Source: Achatina immaculata
Taxonomy: Eukaryota > Mollusca > Gastropoda > Stylommatophora > Achatinidae
Direction of reading: 5' to 3'
NCBI GenBank assembly: GCA_009760885.1
Contig: CM019691.1
Location: 29,744,314-29,808,313, forward strand
Length of the DNA stretch: 64,000 nt
The notes below the pieces were generated by a model that saw only the letters and a program-made list of their open reading frames with translations, did not search any database and was not told where the DNA came from. The stretch's first letter is position 1. Each line of letters opens with the position of its first letter. Positions 19,556 to 29,796 of this stretch are shown in pieces. The translations under genes and the position numbers were made by a program.

Positions 19556-20330
19556 TATACACACCTTGTTTACACGGCAAGACTGAAATAGTCGCCTCCC
19601 CCAGTTATACGCCGGGACAGGGGGGTGGGGTGTTAAAATACCTTGTGCCTCAAATAAACGCCGGGTCTGAACCAAAAATTGGCTCAGTACATCGTCTCCG
19701 CTTTTCTATGGAAAAAGCGTACGGCAAAGGTTTAAACCGATGCTGAAGAATCATAAATGGCATTTCGCGAATAAATGCCTGCCTTGAATAGATGCCGGCC
19801 ACTAATGAACGCTGAATCACGACAACAACTGTGTAAATGGGGCGTTTATTCAAGAAAATACGGTGAGAGAAATATTTTGAAATAACTATAGCCAACTTCA
19901 GATTTAATTTTAAAATCTACATCTTATGCCACGTTTATTAAGTTCTAATAACTACGCGTCAGATATATTCAGTATATAAAATGTCAAGAGCTAAAGTTGA
20001 AATTGACTTTAAAAAAAAACAGTGTATGTAGTGCACAATGAACCTGCAGATTGAAACGAAATTTTACTTTAAATATCTTGAAATCGCAGGTTGTCTGAAT
20101 AGAGAATAGTGCGCAGTAACATTATACATTTGTTTATATTTAAATAAGATACGAAACGATGTAGCTATAGATCGACCTTAAAATGTCTTAGCTCTAACGC
20201 TTAAAATGCGCATGAAAGCTGGATATTAACGGAAGATAATGGCACTTTTCGTCCTCCAAGACAGTTTTAAAGAAGGAAAACTTTAGCTATTTTGGGTTTT
20301 GCCGAGCATCGCTTTCTTGCATGGCTTTCT
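19556..20330. other. unassigned; recurring AATAAACGCC motif
   Basis: Between 19645 and 19862 the motif AATAAACGCC or variants (AATAAATGCC, AATAGATGCC, AATGAACGC) recurs, with GGGCGTTTATTCAAG inverted at 19838-19852. It may be a diverged DNA-transposon end or ancient tandem repeat. 19870-20290 is AT-rich and unrecognised. Confidence 0.35.
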
Positions 20331-20612
20331 CTCATGGGCTGGGCTGGGCTGGGCTGGGCTTGCTGGCTGGCTGGCTGGGCTTGGCTGGGCTTGGCTGGGC
20401 TGGCTGGCTGGCTGGATGGATGGATGGATGGATGGATGGATAGATGGATGGATGGATGGATGGATGGATGGATGGATGGGATGGCTGGATGGCTGGCTGG
20501 ATGGATGGATGGATGGATGGATGGATGGATGGATGGATGGATGGGATGGCTGGATGGTTGGGCTGGGCTGGGCTGGGCTGGCTGATTGGCTGGATGACTA
20601 GCTGTCCAATTT
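20331..20612. repeat. GGCTG / GGATG minisatellite
   Basis: Blocks of GGCTGGGCTG and (GGAT)n alternate: GGCTGG, GGATGG run, GGATGGCT, second GGATGG run, GGCTGGG run. Open in several frames on both strands, which yields Trp/Gly/Met/Asp repeats that are not a gene. Confidence 0.95.
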
Positions 20613-20835
20613 CTTCGCTGGTACCCCCAGGTAATAGGCGGCCTGTCATGGCTTAGACACGGGTGGTGGAGCCTTCTAAAAAAAGCAGCACTGTACACCC
20701 CGCCAGCTTCTTAGCTCGGCTCAGGAACTGATGAAATAGCCGCTGCGACACACTCCACCTGGGCGTGTCTGAACATCTTCACCGCACCGGCTGCAAAAGA
20801 ACATCTTCTCGCAGTTCCAGGCAGACAGAACAAGG
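20592..20835 (+). mobile_element. dispersed repeat family DR, copy E (5' part missing)
   Basis: Starts at TTTCTTCGCTGGTACCCCCAG and carries the body with ACATCTTCACCGCACCGGCT and CTCGCAGTTCCAGG. Head and 34-bp module are lost; the GGATGG array lies directly at its broken edge. Confidence 0.65.
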
Positions 20836-21006
20836 GCAAACAACCAAACTATTGAATGTTCTTCTTTTCTTTTCTATCACTTTCCTTTCCTTTCTTTCTT
20901 TCCTACTTTATGTAGTCTTTTGTAGTTCTTTGTGTATTCCTTCTTACTTAAACAATATTCCTTTGACAATTTATACACATAGAGGCGCAGAGAAACAAAG
21001 GTGCAA

Positions 21007-21062
21007 AAAATATATGCTGTAGCCATAGAGATGTAGAGACTATATTCTGTAGCCATAGAAGT
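21007..21062 (+). repeat. 30-bp tandem array, left part
   Basis: Units GATGTAGAGACTATATTCTG-TAGCCATAGA. The array resumes at 24141 after two LINE insertions. Confidence 0.9.
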
Positions 21063-21561
21063 CTCTCTCTCTCTCTCTGAACCTTAAGTGCCCAGGGCAC
21101 ATGGGGCTTCCGCAAGGGTTTTCCACAAATGCCTGTCCTTCGCCTTTTTTTCTGCTCTTGCCCAGGTGAGACCTCTATTGCTCAACATCCTTTCTGTTGT
21201 TCTTCTCCATGTCTCTTTTGGTCTACCCTTACTTCTGTTCCCCTGTGGTGTCCATCTTAGTGCTATTTTTGGTAGTGAGTTGTCAGTCATTCGGAGCACA
21301 TGTCCCAACCATCGCCAGCGTCTTTCCTCAATAATTGTTGTCAGTGGTTTCATCTGCATTTCTGCTAATAAGATGTTATTTCTTATGGTGTTTGGCCAAA
21401 ATATTTTTCTAATTCTTCGTAAACATTTAGTCTGGAAAGAATTTAACTTGTTTTCTATGGTTTTGGTGATTTTCCAGCATTCATTTCCATAGAGTAGTAC
21501 ACTTAGAACATTACTCTTAAATATCCTGATTTTCATATTTATGCTTAGTTTTTTTTATTTC
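21063..21561 (-). mobile_element. LINE 3' end, AG-tail family, 12-bp TSD
   Basis: AGCCATAGAAGT at 21051-21062 and 21562-21573 flanks a 499-bp insertion. The minus-strand frame 21084-21536 (150 residues) reads LLYGNECWKITK, then IIEERRWRWLGHVLRMTDNS, ALRWTPQGNRSKGRPKETW, and ends LAEAPCALGT, followed by a CT (AG on the coding strand) tail at 21063-21078. This gives the least damaged C-terminus of the family in this window. No RT palm. Confidence 0.92.
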
Positions 21562-21607
21562 AGCCATAGAAGTATCTTATCTTATATCTTATATCCTTCC
21601 CGTGGCG

Positions 21608-22345
21608 TTAAACGTCACATAGGGCTCGCAAAGTAGTTCGCCAATTTTTCCTGTCTTCGGCGAGTCTTTCAACCTCATCAAAGGATTTTATGCCTGTTAA
21701 TTTGGCCTCTCTTAATAATGTCCTCTTCAGAGTTTCACGCGGTCTGCCCCTTTTTCTTCGGCCTGTTGTGTTCCACTTGATAGCTTGTTTTGGGATTCTC
21801 TGATCATTTCTTCTCATCAAGTGACCAACATATGTCCATCTCCTTTTCCTGATCACCCATGAGACTGGTTGTTGTTCAGTCATCTGTCTTATCTCTGCAT
21901 TGTTCTTGAATTCATTCCACTTGATGCCGAGTATTTTCCTTAGGCATTTGTTTTCAAAAGAGTCTAATTTCTTTTCTATTTCTTTAGTTGTTTTCCAGCT
22001 TTCACATGCATAAATGAGGGTGGATATTACATTTGAATTGAATAGTCTTAACTTGGTTTTTGTGCTTATAACTTTTGAATTCCATATGTTCTCAAGATTC
22101 TTGAAGATTGATGCTGCTTTTGCAATTCTGATCCTAACTTCCTTTCTAGTGTCACCATCCTGGTCTATGTAGCTGCCAAGGTATGCAAATTGATTGACTT
22201 CTTCAATACCTGTCCCTTCTATGTGTATTTTTCCATTTTGATTGATGGGAATTTTCATTATTTTTGTTTTGTCCTTGTTAATTTCAAGTCCTATTTTGCT
22301 AGCCAGTGAAGACAGGCTATCTGTTTTTTCTTGCATGGAATTCAC
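21608..22345 (-). pseudogene. LINE RT C-terminal frame (245 residues)
   Basis: Begins just after the FADD motif of the frame 22342-22821 and continues with INKDKTKIM, FAYLGSYIDQDGDT, TLIYACESWKTTKEI, LRKILGIKWNEFKNN, WTYVGHLMRRNDQRIPKQAI and the KRGRPRETLKRTLL basic segment. Terminal half of the RT ORF; separated from the palm by one shift. Confidence 0.9.
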
Positions 22346-22821
22346 ATTATTACTGATAAGTCATCAGCAAAATCAAGATCTTCTAGTTGGGTCCCATGTA
22401 CCCAGTCAATACCTGTGTTACCTGTGCAGCATTTTTTCATTATGAAGTCTATTTTAATCCCAAAAAGTAAAGGAGACAGTATACATCCTTGTTTCACGGC
22501 TGTTTCAATCTGGAACCATTCACTCATCCCTTCTTCTGTCTTGACTGCACAACCATATCCATTGTATAAGTCCTTAATGATGTTGACAATTTTAGATGGT
22601 ATTCCATATAGACATAAAATTCTCCATAATGAATCTCTGTGTATGCTATCAAATGCCTTTTTAAAATCTATGAAGTTCAGTATTAATGGTTTCTGCTTTT
22701 CAATATGTTCTTCAAGTATTATTCTGAGAGTAAAGATCTGGTCGAGACAGCTTCTCCCTTTTCTAAATCCTGCTTGTTCTTCTCTCATTGCAGTATCCAC
22801 TATATCTTTGAGTCTATTCAA
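22342..22821 (-). pseudogene. LINE RT palm frame (159 residues)
   Basis: REEQAGFRKGRSCLDQIF at residue 13, motif A FIDFKKAFDSIHRDSLWRI near 50, AVKQGCILSPLLFG near 108 (the usual GVRQGC has changed to AVKQGC), motif C DLDFADDLSVIM at the end. All three catalytic Asp are retained. Frameshifts bound both ends. Confidence 0.92.
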
Positions 22822-23948
22822 AATGACCTTGCAAATACTTTTGACACAACTGATATTAAGGTTACTCCTCTCCAGTTGTTACAGTCACTAAGGTTGCCCT
22901 TTTTTGGTATTTTAACAATGATTCCTTTCTTCCAATTAGAAGGGACCTTTTCTTCTTTCCAAATCTTGTTAAACATTCTCTGTAGTTGTCTCATGTTGTC
23001 ACTATTGATAGCTTTTAGCATCTCGGTTGTTATTTCATCTTCACCTGCAGCTTTGTTGTTAGCCATTAAATTCACTGCTGTTTCAATTTCATGCAATTTA
23101 ATTTCATCTAGGTTGACATTTAGCTGTGGGGCTGGTAAGTCAGTTTCAAGGTTTAACAATTCTTTTGGGTGTGGTCGATTGAGTATTTCTTGGAAGTGTT
23201 CAGCCCATCTTTGCTTTTGGTCTTTATTTGATGTTAATAGTGTTCCAGTTTTGCTAAGGATTGGTCTTTCTTTAGATGTAATAGTACCTGTTAGCCTCTT
23301 TTGTATGTTATATAAAGTTTTGCTGTCTCCTGTTTTTGCTGCTTTTTCTGCCTCTTTCGCCATATTGTCTATGTATTCTCTTTTATCCCTTCTAGCTGAA
23401 CTTTTTACTTTCTTGTCTATGTCTTTGTATTTTGCTTTTGCCAAATCTCTTTCATGATCTGCTTTTGCATTCAACATGTCTAATTTGACTGCTCGTCTTT
23501 CATGTATATACTTCCATGTTTTATCTGATATCCATGCTTTTCTATTTGGTTTTTCCAATCCAGCGCTTACTTTTGCTGCTGTGATTATGGCTGTGCTGTA
23601 AGAATTCCATAACTCATCTATACCTATCTCCTCAACTTCACTGGGTGTTTTGGAATGATTGGCAAGTTCCTGATTGAAATTAATGTTAGTATTTTCTTCT
23701 TGTTGGCTGTGGCTGTCTATCTTTCTGTGTACTGATTTCTTGTGTTGACTTTTCAATTTTAGTTTTATTTTCCCTATGCACAGATTGTGATCACTGTTGA
23801 CATCTGCACCCCTATAAGCCCTTACATCCATGAGAGATGTTCTGTATTGCTTTCTAATACAAAAATGATATCTGGTTTCTAGTTCTATCATCTGGAGATA
23901 TCCATGTTGTTTTATGTATCTCTTTGTGTGGGAATATTGTGCCTCCAA
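22818..23948 (-). pseudogene. LINE endonuclease end, linker and RT fingers (376 residues)
   Basis: Residues about 30-70 hold the endonuclease terminus with the SDHNL motif (GADVNSDHNLCIGKIKL), then a long charged linker, and RT fingers with KAAGEDEITTEML near 305, KKGNLSDCNNWRGVTLISV near 350. It breaks at SKVFARSF, where the next frame picks up. Translated Met is within the endonuclease in the wrong frame and is not a start. Confidence 0.88.
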
Positions 23949-24081
23949 TGACCATGCCCTCTGTTAGACATACTTCAATTAATCTTTCTCCATTCTGGTT
24001 AACTATGTCAATTCCTTCTTTCCCCATCACTTTTTCAACGTCGGTATTATCCTTCCCTACCTTAGCGTTGAAGTCCCCCAT
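23854..24081 (-). pseudogene. LINE apurinic-type endonuclease fragment
   Basis: Seventy-five residues: GDFNAKVG (metal/phosphate-contact Asp and Asn), NERGERL-like NQNGERLIEVC, and a KTTWISPDDRTRNQISF segment, the hallmarks of the LINE endonuclease that nicks target DNA. Upstream catalytic Glu-containing half is missing by 5' truncation. Confidence 0.88.
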
Positions 24082-24140
24082 AGCAATTAAGATGTCGTGT
24101 TTAGGGACTTTGTTGATGATTTGTTGTAGTTGGTGATATA

Positions 24141-24325
24141 AGTATAGAGACTATATTCTGTAGCCATATAAATGTAGAGACTATATTCTGTAGTCACAGA
24201 GATGTAGAAATGATATTCTGTAGTCATAATGATGTAGAAACTATATTCTTTAGTCATAGATATGTAGAAACGATATTATATAGTCACAGAGATGTAGAGA
24301 TTATATTCTGTAGTCCTTGTTTATT
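24141..24325 (+). repeat. 30-bp tandem array, right part
   Basis: Six units of GTAGAGACTATATTCTG-TAGTCACAGAGAT type, each 30 bp, continuing the array at 21007. Variation is mostly single transitions. Confidence 0.93.
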
Positions 24326-24590
24326 GCCGACAAATCAGAGCTGATCAAAACCCTGTCCTATCTTTCCGCTTTTTGTTACCAGTAACGGGTTCATCTTCGC
24401 TAACGAGGTAAGTCTCATCGTGGCCACCATTATGATGGACTAATGGAAGAGTTATCTTCTTGAGTCGACTCTGGTCCCGCAAACAAACCTCTATAATCCC
24501 ACTCCCATACCGATACTATGCTTGCATTTCAACAACTTTACTTCGTTGGCTGCAAAGAGCAACAACAACTTGCGGTACCGGGAAAAAAAG
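24325..24590 (+). mobile_element. dispersed repeat family DR, copy F (diverged)
   Basis: Starts GCCGACAAATCAGAGCTGATC and runs through CAAAACCCTGTCCTATC, a GTTACCAGTAACGGG block, TCTTCGCTAACGAGG and ends near GCTGCAAAGAGCAACAACAAC. Head module lost. It separates the 30-bp array from a diverged array at 24640-24755. Confidence 0.65.
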
Positions 24591-24639
24591 GGGGGAGGGT
24601 GCGTATTTAGAAGAAGTGACAGATAAGACAAATGCTATA

Positions 24640-24755
24640 TACGCAGTCATATAGATACAGAAACTATATACTTCTGTTGCAGAGATACAGAAAATATATA
24701 CTTTTATCTGAAAGATAAATAAATTATATATTTTTGTTATACAAGAAAGTATGAA
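24640..24755 (+). repeat. diverged continuation of the 30-bp array
   Basis: GATACAGAAACTATATACTT, GATACAGAAAATATATACTT and similar units about 30 bp apart with the same purine/pyrimidine layout as the array at 24141. Identity is lower, so relation is inferred. Confidence 0.5.
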
Positions 24756-25273
24756 CATATATCTTCTAACTCGGCAAAGGAAGAGCTGTGGATATTTTGA
24801 GGTAGAAGGCTGAGGAAACAGCCAGAAATTTGTAGAAGACAGGCCTCCAGTTCCGGTTATTTTCGTAAACCTGCCTTCTATTCTGAGCAATCTCCGAACA
24901 GCGGGGAACGAGAAAAGAGGACCTCATTAATTCTTTCTTGGATAGCGGCGCGGGAACTGATCCATTTTCATCTATTCCGTCTTCTTCTACGCAAAGTTCG
25001 ACCAAAATCTGTGCATATTTTAAAGCTACCTAGTACAACTCCTAAATAAGCAAATATTATTTGAATCTGCGAAAATGCGCTTGATGATAAGTGCTACTTC
25101 AAGAATATCACTAACATTCTGATTTGGCGGAAAAAATACGGAAGAGGGGTTGTATGAAAACTTCAGTAATTCGAATACTTCGAATTAATATTTAACAAAA
25201 TATTTAACCGTACTTTTCCCAGAGTAAAGATGATTAAAATGGCAGGTAAAGTTGAGCGCACATACATCACATA
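24756..25273. other. unassigned sequence
   Basis: Nothing supported; short frames on the minus strand (24516-25005) show no motif. Confidence 0.5.
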
Positions 25274-25576
25274 TACTGTTAAAAAAAAACGCAACACTAC
25301 TGTAGTCGTAATGGACACCATATTTCAAACTTGGATCAAAATTTTATTTTACGGAATTAATATTTCAATCTTGGCATGAAGAAACTTTAAGACTGTATCA
25401 ATTAAATTATGTTCTTTAAATTTTTATTCTTTGCGACTGAGGCCTCCGTTTCAGTAAGGTGCATGGCCTCCTCTGGCCTGTATCAGGGAACGACATCTCC
25501 TTGACATGGATCCGATTAGCTGTTGGATCTGTTGTTGTGGGATGGCTGCCCACTCTTCCCGCAGTGCAAGAGACAA

Positions 25577-25999
25577 CTATCGGAGATTGGTTGTCGCCGC
25601 GTCTCGCTGGCGGACTTGTCTGTTGAGTTCATCCCATAAGTGTTCTAATGGGTTCATGTCTGATGACATGGGCGGCCACGGAATGGTCTGGGCGTTGTTG
25701 TCAGCGAGGAACTGGGTGGTGAGTTGTATCAGATGAGGTCGAGCGTTATCATGCTGAAAAATCGACCCTGATGCAGACCGAAGTGCAAGGACGCGAGGAC
25801 GAAGAATTTCAGCGACGTATCGTTGGGCATTAAGGCATCCTCCAGTATGCACCAGGTCACATCTTTCCATGAACTTGATCGTCCCCCACACCAGTACACA
25901 TCCACCACCATATGGAGAAGGCTCATCCATGCAATTCTGGGCGTAGCGCTCATGGACTCTGCAGTAAACTCTTCTCCGTCTATCGTGTCGCTGGAGCAA
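25577..25999 (-). pseudogene. Tc1-like transposase, catalytic C-terminal half
   Basis: VYCRVHERYAQNCMDEPSPYGGG, then GSIFQHDNARPHLIQLTTQF with the second catalytic Asp in HDNARPH, and 34 residues on, SSDMNPLEHLWDELNRQV with the DD34E Glu in LEHLWD. First Asp region lies upstream in a shifted frame. The protein would cut and paste the element between TA sites in the nucleus. Inactive here. Confidence 0.9.
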
Positions 26000-26176
26000 A
26001 GAGAATGACTCATCACTAAATTAAAGCCTTCTCCACTCATTCGCAACGGTCCATTGATGATCCTGGTTCGCCAACTGCAGACGGTTCTGGCGATGTCGGT
26101 CTGTAAAAACAGGACATCTGTAGGGTCTTCTAGCCCAAAAATCAGCGTTGTGCAGTCGATTCTTGACCGTTTAATC

Positions 26177-26521
26177 TTAAATTCGACGAGCGTCTGTCAT
26201 TGACTGGGTTGTTGAGTACGCAGATGCAAATCGATTCTTGAGGTGATGAAGCGGTATTCGGCAGGAGTTGTGACTATGGGTCTCCCACTGCGCGGCCAGT
26301 CTGCAACTGAGCCAGTTTCTTGAAAATCGTCTCCAAAGGCGACTAATGGTGCTTCTAACCACATTAAATTGTCTGGCCACTACACTTTGTGACTGTGCAG
26401 TCTGTAAACGTCCAAGGATGATGAGTCGTTGTTCTGTAGTGAGGTGAGTCATACTTGCGCATTGAATTTTCAACTGAATTGATTCGAGGAGCGTCATAAT
26501 TTTATAGGCATTCAACAACAT
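26177..26521 (-). pseudogene. Tc1-like transposase, DNA-binding N-terminus
   Basis: MTHLTTEQRLIILGRLQTAQ followed by SVVARQFNVVRSTISRLWRRF is the first helix-turn-helix that binds the terminal inverted repeat in Tc1 transposases. A shift just after it corrupts the GRP linker. Start is uncertain: the Met at about residue 24 fits the family better than the first Met of the frame. Confidence 0.85.
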
Positions 26522-26769
26522 GGCCAGTGAGTTTTGTGTTCAGTAAGTTTCACGGGATTCTCGTGAATCTGTCATGAGTTATTGTCAAAAATGCTGTTTT
26601 GACTAGTGTCGTTTTTCTGCGCTCATGAATCATCTGCTGAGTACAATTCAGGTCAGCACGTGAAGATGATGTCAAAGCGAATGCTTCAGGCAATTTGGCC
26701 GTGTCTGATCAGCAAATATCAGTTTAAATGGTAACATCGCATTTGTTGGTTTTCTTTTTTTAAACAGTA

Positions 26770-26992
26770 TATAAAGGTTTCCATGACAAGTCTGCAAACA
26801 AAAACCCCACCACAAGAAAAATGCACACAGAAAAATCCCTACAGTCATATATGCGCACAAGAAAGTTCTCAAAACCGAAAATTTCGCACACGGAAAATTG
26901 CTCACACAGACCAACGTTCACAATCTTGCAGGGACATACGATTTATTCTCTGCTTTTTTCTATTTAAAAAAAAAAGATTTTGAGAGGATTTA
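26770..26992. other. AC/GAAAAT-rich degenerate repeat
   Basis: CACACAGAAAAAT-like strings recur about every 20-30 bp between 26810 and 26905. Too diverged for a unit length to be stated firmly. Confidence 0.4.
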
Positions 26993-26999
26993 TTAATTT

Positions 27000-27815
27000 C
27001 CTACGTCCTGTATTACACACAAGATAACCCCGACACGCTCAAAATTTCCTACGTCCTGTATTACACACAAGATAACCCCGACACGCTCAGAATTTCCTAC
27101 GTCCTGTATTACACACAACATAAACCCGACATGCTCAAAATTTCCTACGTCCTGTATTACACACAAGATAACCCCGACACGCTCAAAATTTCCTACGTCC
27201 TGTATTACACACAACATAACCCCGACATGCTCAAAATTTCCTACGTCCTGTATTACACACAACATAAACCCGACATGCTCAAAATTTCCTACGTCCTGTA
27301 TTACACACAACATAACCCCGACACGCTCAAAATTTACTACATCCTGTATTACACACAACATAAACCCGACACGCTCAAAATTTCCTACATCCTGTATTAC
27401 ACACAACATAACCCCGACACGCTCAAAATTTACTACATCCTGTATTACACACAACATAACCCCGACACGCTCAAAATTTACTACATCCTGTATTACACAC
27501 AACATAAACCCGACACGCTCAAAATTTACTACATCCTGTATTACACACAACATAAACCCGACACGCTCAAAATTTACTACATCCTGTATTACACACAACA
27601 TAAACCCGACACGCTCAAAATTTACTACATCCTGTATTACACACAACATAAACCCGACACGCTCAAAATTTACTACATCCTGTATTACACACAACATAAC
27701 CCCGACAAGATCAAAATTTACTACATCCTGTATTACACACAACATAAACCCGACAAGATCAAAATTTCTTACGTCCTGTATTACACACAACATAAACCCG
27801 ACATGCTCACTATTA
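27000..27815. repeat. 48-bp minisatellite, 17 copies
   Basis: Units start at 27000 and every 48 bp to 27768. Each has CCTACGTCCTGTATTACACA, CAACATAAACCCGACACG and CTCAAAATTT. Because 48 is a multiple of three and no stop falls in the used frames, there are long frames on both strands (27131-28003 plus, 290 residues; 26993-27835 minus, 280 residues), each a 16-residue repeat (for example LKIYYILYYTQHKPDT). Variants at a few sites mark copies 6-15 as a later expansion. Unlikely to be protein coding. Confidence 0.95.
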
Positions 27816-28379
27816 ACGATCCACCTATTTCCCATCTTTATCTCTACTCTGCTGTAATCAACACAGGAACATTTCTTTTAATCGTAAATGCAACTTCCTA
27901 CCTAATCAAAACAAATTTAAAAGCCGGAGTCAGAATTGGTACACTGTTTTCTCTTTTTATCTTTGCTCCATTAAAATTACTTTTCCCAGAAATTTCCCAC
28001 TGAATTCCACATGGAACACCAAAATCTCATAAAATCGTCGAGATTCCCTTCTAAAACTTTCCTGCGAACCCCAAACTCATAGTTTTCGCACCAATGATTT
28101 ACACAATAAATTAGCAGACCACATCTGTCTTATTTATTGGTCACCACCATATTAGTACAAATATTGTCGATGATCTAATATCTTAGATAAATGACCATAA
28201 TAAGCAGTATCATAATAAACAAGTATAAGTCTAAAATTCTTGATAAGAGAAATGACAACCGCGGTAATAACTGGTTCTAGTAATGAAGATGGATGGAGAT
28301 GTATGATTCAGTTTTACTAAAAAAAAACAAAACGATAGAGTGAGGAAAATGGGCGGAAATAAGAATGACAAGAGTAAGA
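27816..28379. other. unassigned AT-rich sequence
   Basis: The plus-strand minisatellite frame runs on to a stop at 28001-28003 without a motif. Nothing else recognised. Confidence 0.5.
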
Positions 28380-28450
28380 TGAGCATATATAAATAAAAAA
28401 TATACAACACTCCAATATTTCGGCAAAAAGCCTTTTTCAAGGGTCACACA
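28380..28450 (-). mobile_element. Penelope-type terminal repeat scrap with hammerhead-like core
   Basis: Minus strand: CTTGAAAAAGGC-TTTTT-GCCGAAATATTGG. The CTTGAAAAA box replaces CTGATGA, followed by a GGC/GCC stem II and GAAA, a layout typical of Penelope-like elements of several animals. Different lineage from the element at 31899. No coding sequence nearby. Confidence 0.45.
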
Positions 28451-28582
28451 AAAACAACACAATTGATTTTTAAAAAAACACGTACAATAGCTGAAAATTG
28501 AAAGACTTACCTTTTTTTTTGGGGGGGGGGGGAGTATTCTTCTTATAAGAGAGACAGACACAGAATGCACCCAGACAGATGT

Positions 28583-28860
28583 CGTAAGCTTGGTATATTG
28601 GTTAGTGCACTAGCCCTGCCGATCAAAGGTCTCTGGTTCGATTTCATACTCAGGAGGAATTTATTCGGACCGATCGGCGCCGGGGTCAAACCAGCCTCAA
28701 AATACGGGCACTCTGGTCAATAGGAAAACAAAGGAAGCGATGACAGGTGCTGGCATCCCCTACCTCAAATGCTATACCGGCCTAGAAATATGAAGGCACT
28801 AACACTTCACACCCTTACGACATGCAAATGCTACGGGACATATATGAGCTCGTGATACTT
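28583..28860 (+). mobile_element. tRNA-derived SINE, diverged
   Basis: Box A region TTGGTATATTGGTTAGTGC and box B-like GGTTCGATTTC, then unique sequence ending near GGCACTAACACTTCACACCC. A different or older subfamily than the one at 15764; the final part (GGCACTAACAC) is shared. Confidence 0.65.
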
Positions 28861-29301
28861 AGTTTTGCCCGAGTATTTAACAATTTTGATTAGACTGCAA
28901 AATAATATTGTATTAATTCTTTATAATGGACAAATAAAGCCAAAAAAACAACAAAGGGATGGATTGTCTTTGCAGGACTATATCAAACTTTTGTTTATTT
29001 AAAACATAGAACCTGCGGATAACTGAAGGCTAAAAACGAAAATTAAAACGTAAACGAAACAAAACAGGAACAATATACGTCTAATTAAAAGAAATGTATC
29101 TACTATCAAAAGACACGGTCAGACAAACGTGAAATAGCTGAGTACGATAGGCGAGAAGTCTATAATTGTCTGTCTCCAAGTACGTAGGAAGTGTCAAGGA
29201 ATCGTTCTCATACTCATTTTTCTAATTCCTAACTCAGTCTGAACTTTCAGTTTTTCTTTTCATCTAAATCACCCTTTTTATTCTGCCAGAAAGTCAAATT
29301 G

Positions 29302-29303
<2 letters not shown>
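28861..29303. other. unassigned AT-rich sequence
   Basis: No feature supported. Confidence 0.5.
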
Positions 29304-29355
<52 letters not shown>

Positions 29356-29359
<4 letters not shown>

Positions 29360-29760
29360 CTTATATCCTTCCCGTGCCGTTAAACGTCACATAGGGCTCG
29401 CAAAGTAGTTCGCCAATTTTTCCTGTCTTCGGCGAGTCTTTCAACCTTATCAAAGGATTTTATGCCTGTTAATTTGGCCTCTCTTAACAATATCCTCTTC
29501 AGAGTTTCACGCGGTCTGCCTCTATTTCTTTGGCCTGTTGTGTTCCACTTGATAGCTTGTTTTGGGATTCTCTGATCATTTCTTCTCGCCAAGTGACCAA
29601 CATATGTCCATCTCCTTTTCCTGATCACCCATGAGACTGGTTGTTGTTCAGTCACCTGTCTTATCTCTACATTGTTCTTGTATTCATTCCACTTGATGCC
29701 GATTATTTTCCTTATGCATTTGTTTTCAAAAGAGTCTAATTTCTCGTCTATTTCTTTATT

Positions 29761-29763
<3 letters not shown>
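29356..29763 (-). pseudogene. LINE 3' end, TATAAGA-tail family, in a TA array
   Basis: Frame 29380-29655 reads QPVSWVIRKRRWTYVGHLAR to LRALCDV, matching the element at 21576 closely; upstream codons carry NKEIDEKLDSFENKC. (TA)n blocks at 29304-29354 and 29766-29793 lie on either side, so the target was a TA microsatellite and the target duplication cannot be read. Confidence 0.88.

Positions 29764-29796
<33 letters not shown>

Larger units (their letters stand above)
21576..24139 (-). mobile_element. near-complete LINE, TATAAGA-tail family
   Basis: About 2.56 kb inserted in the 30-bp array; AAGTAT at 21570-21575 and 24140-24145 is a possible 6-bp target duplication. It starts inside the endonuclease (MGDFNAKVG near 24081), so is 5'-truncated, and ends LRALCDV then a GGATATAAGATATAAG tail. 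Four overlapping open frames cover it, meaning about three single-base shifts. Copies of its 3' end lie at 29356 and 45478. RTE/CR1-like by motif; clade not settled. Confidence 0.92.
25276..26767 (-). mobile_element. Tc1-like transposon, degenerate
   Basis: About 1,492 bp between TA dinucleotides (25274-25275 and 26768-26769). Ends are inverted: CTGTTAAAAAAAAAC on the left and the complement CTGTTTAAAAAAAG on the right. Minus-strand transposase remains in pieces: N-terminal paired-like helix-turn-helix (LTTEQRLIILGRLQTAQSQS, residues about 26-90 of 26177-26521), then the catalytic half at 25577-25999. Frameshifts and stops separate them. Confidence 0.88.

Noticed and set aside
20267..20698. 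Trp/Gly/Asp or His/Pro/Ser repeat proteins in the GGATGG array
   Set aside because: Open in several frames on both strands; low-complexity product of a simple repeat.
26993..28003. Long repeat protein gene on either strand of the 48-bp array
   Set aside because: Both strands are open for the same trivial reason (48-bp unit without stops), and no start context, splice site or flanking domain supports either.
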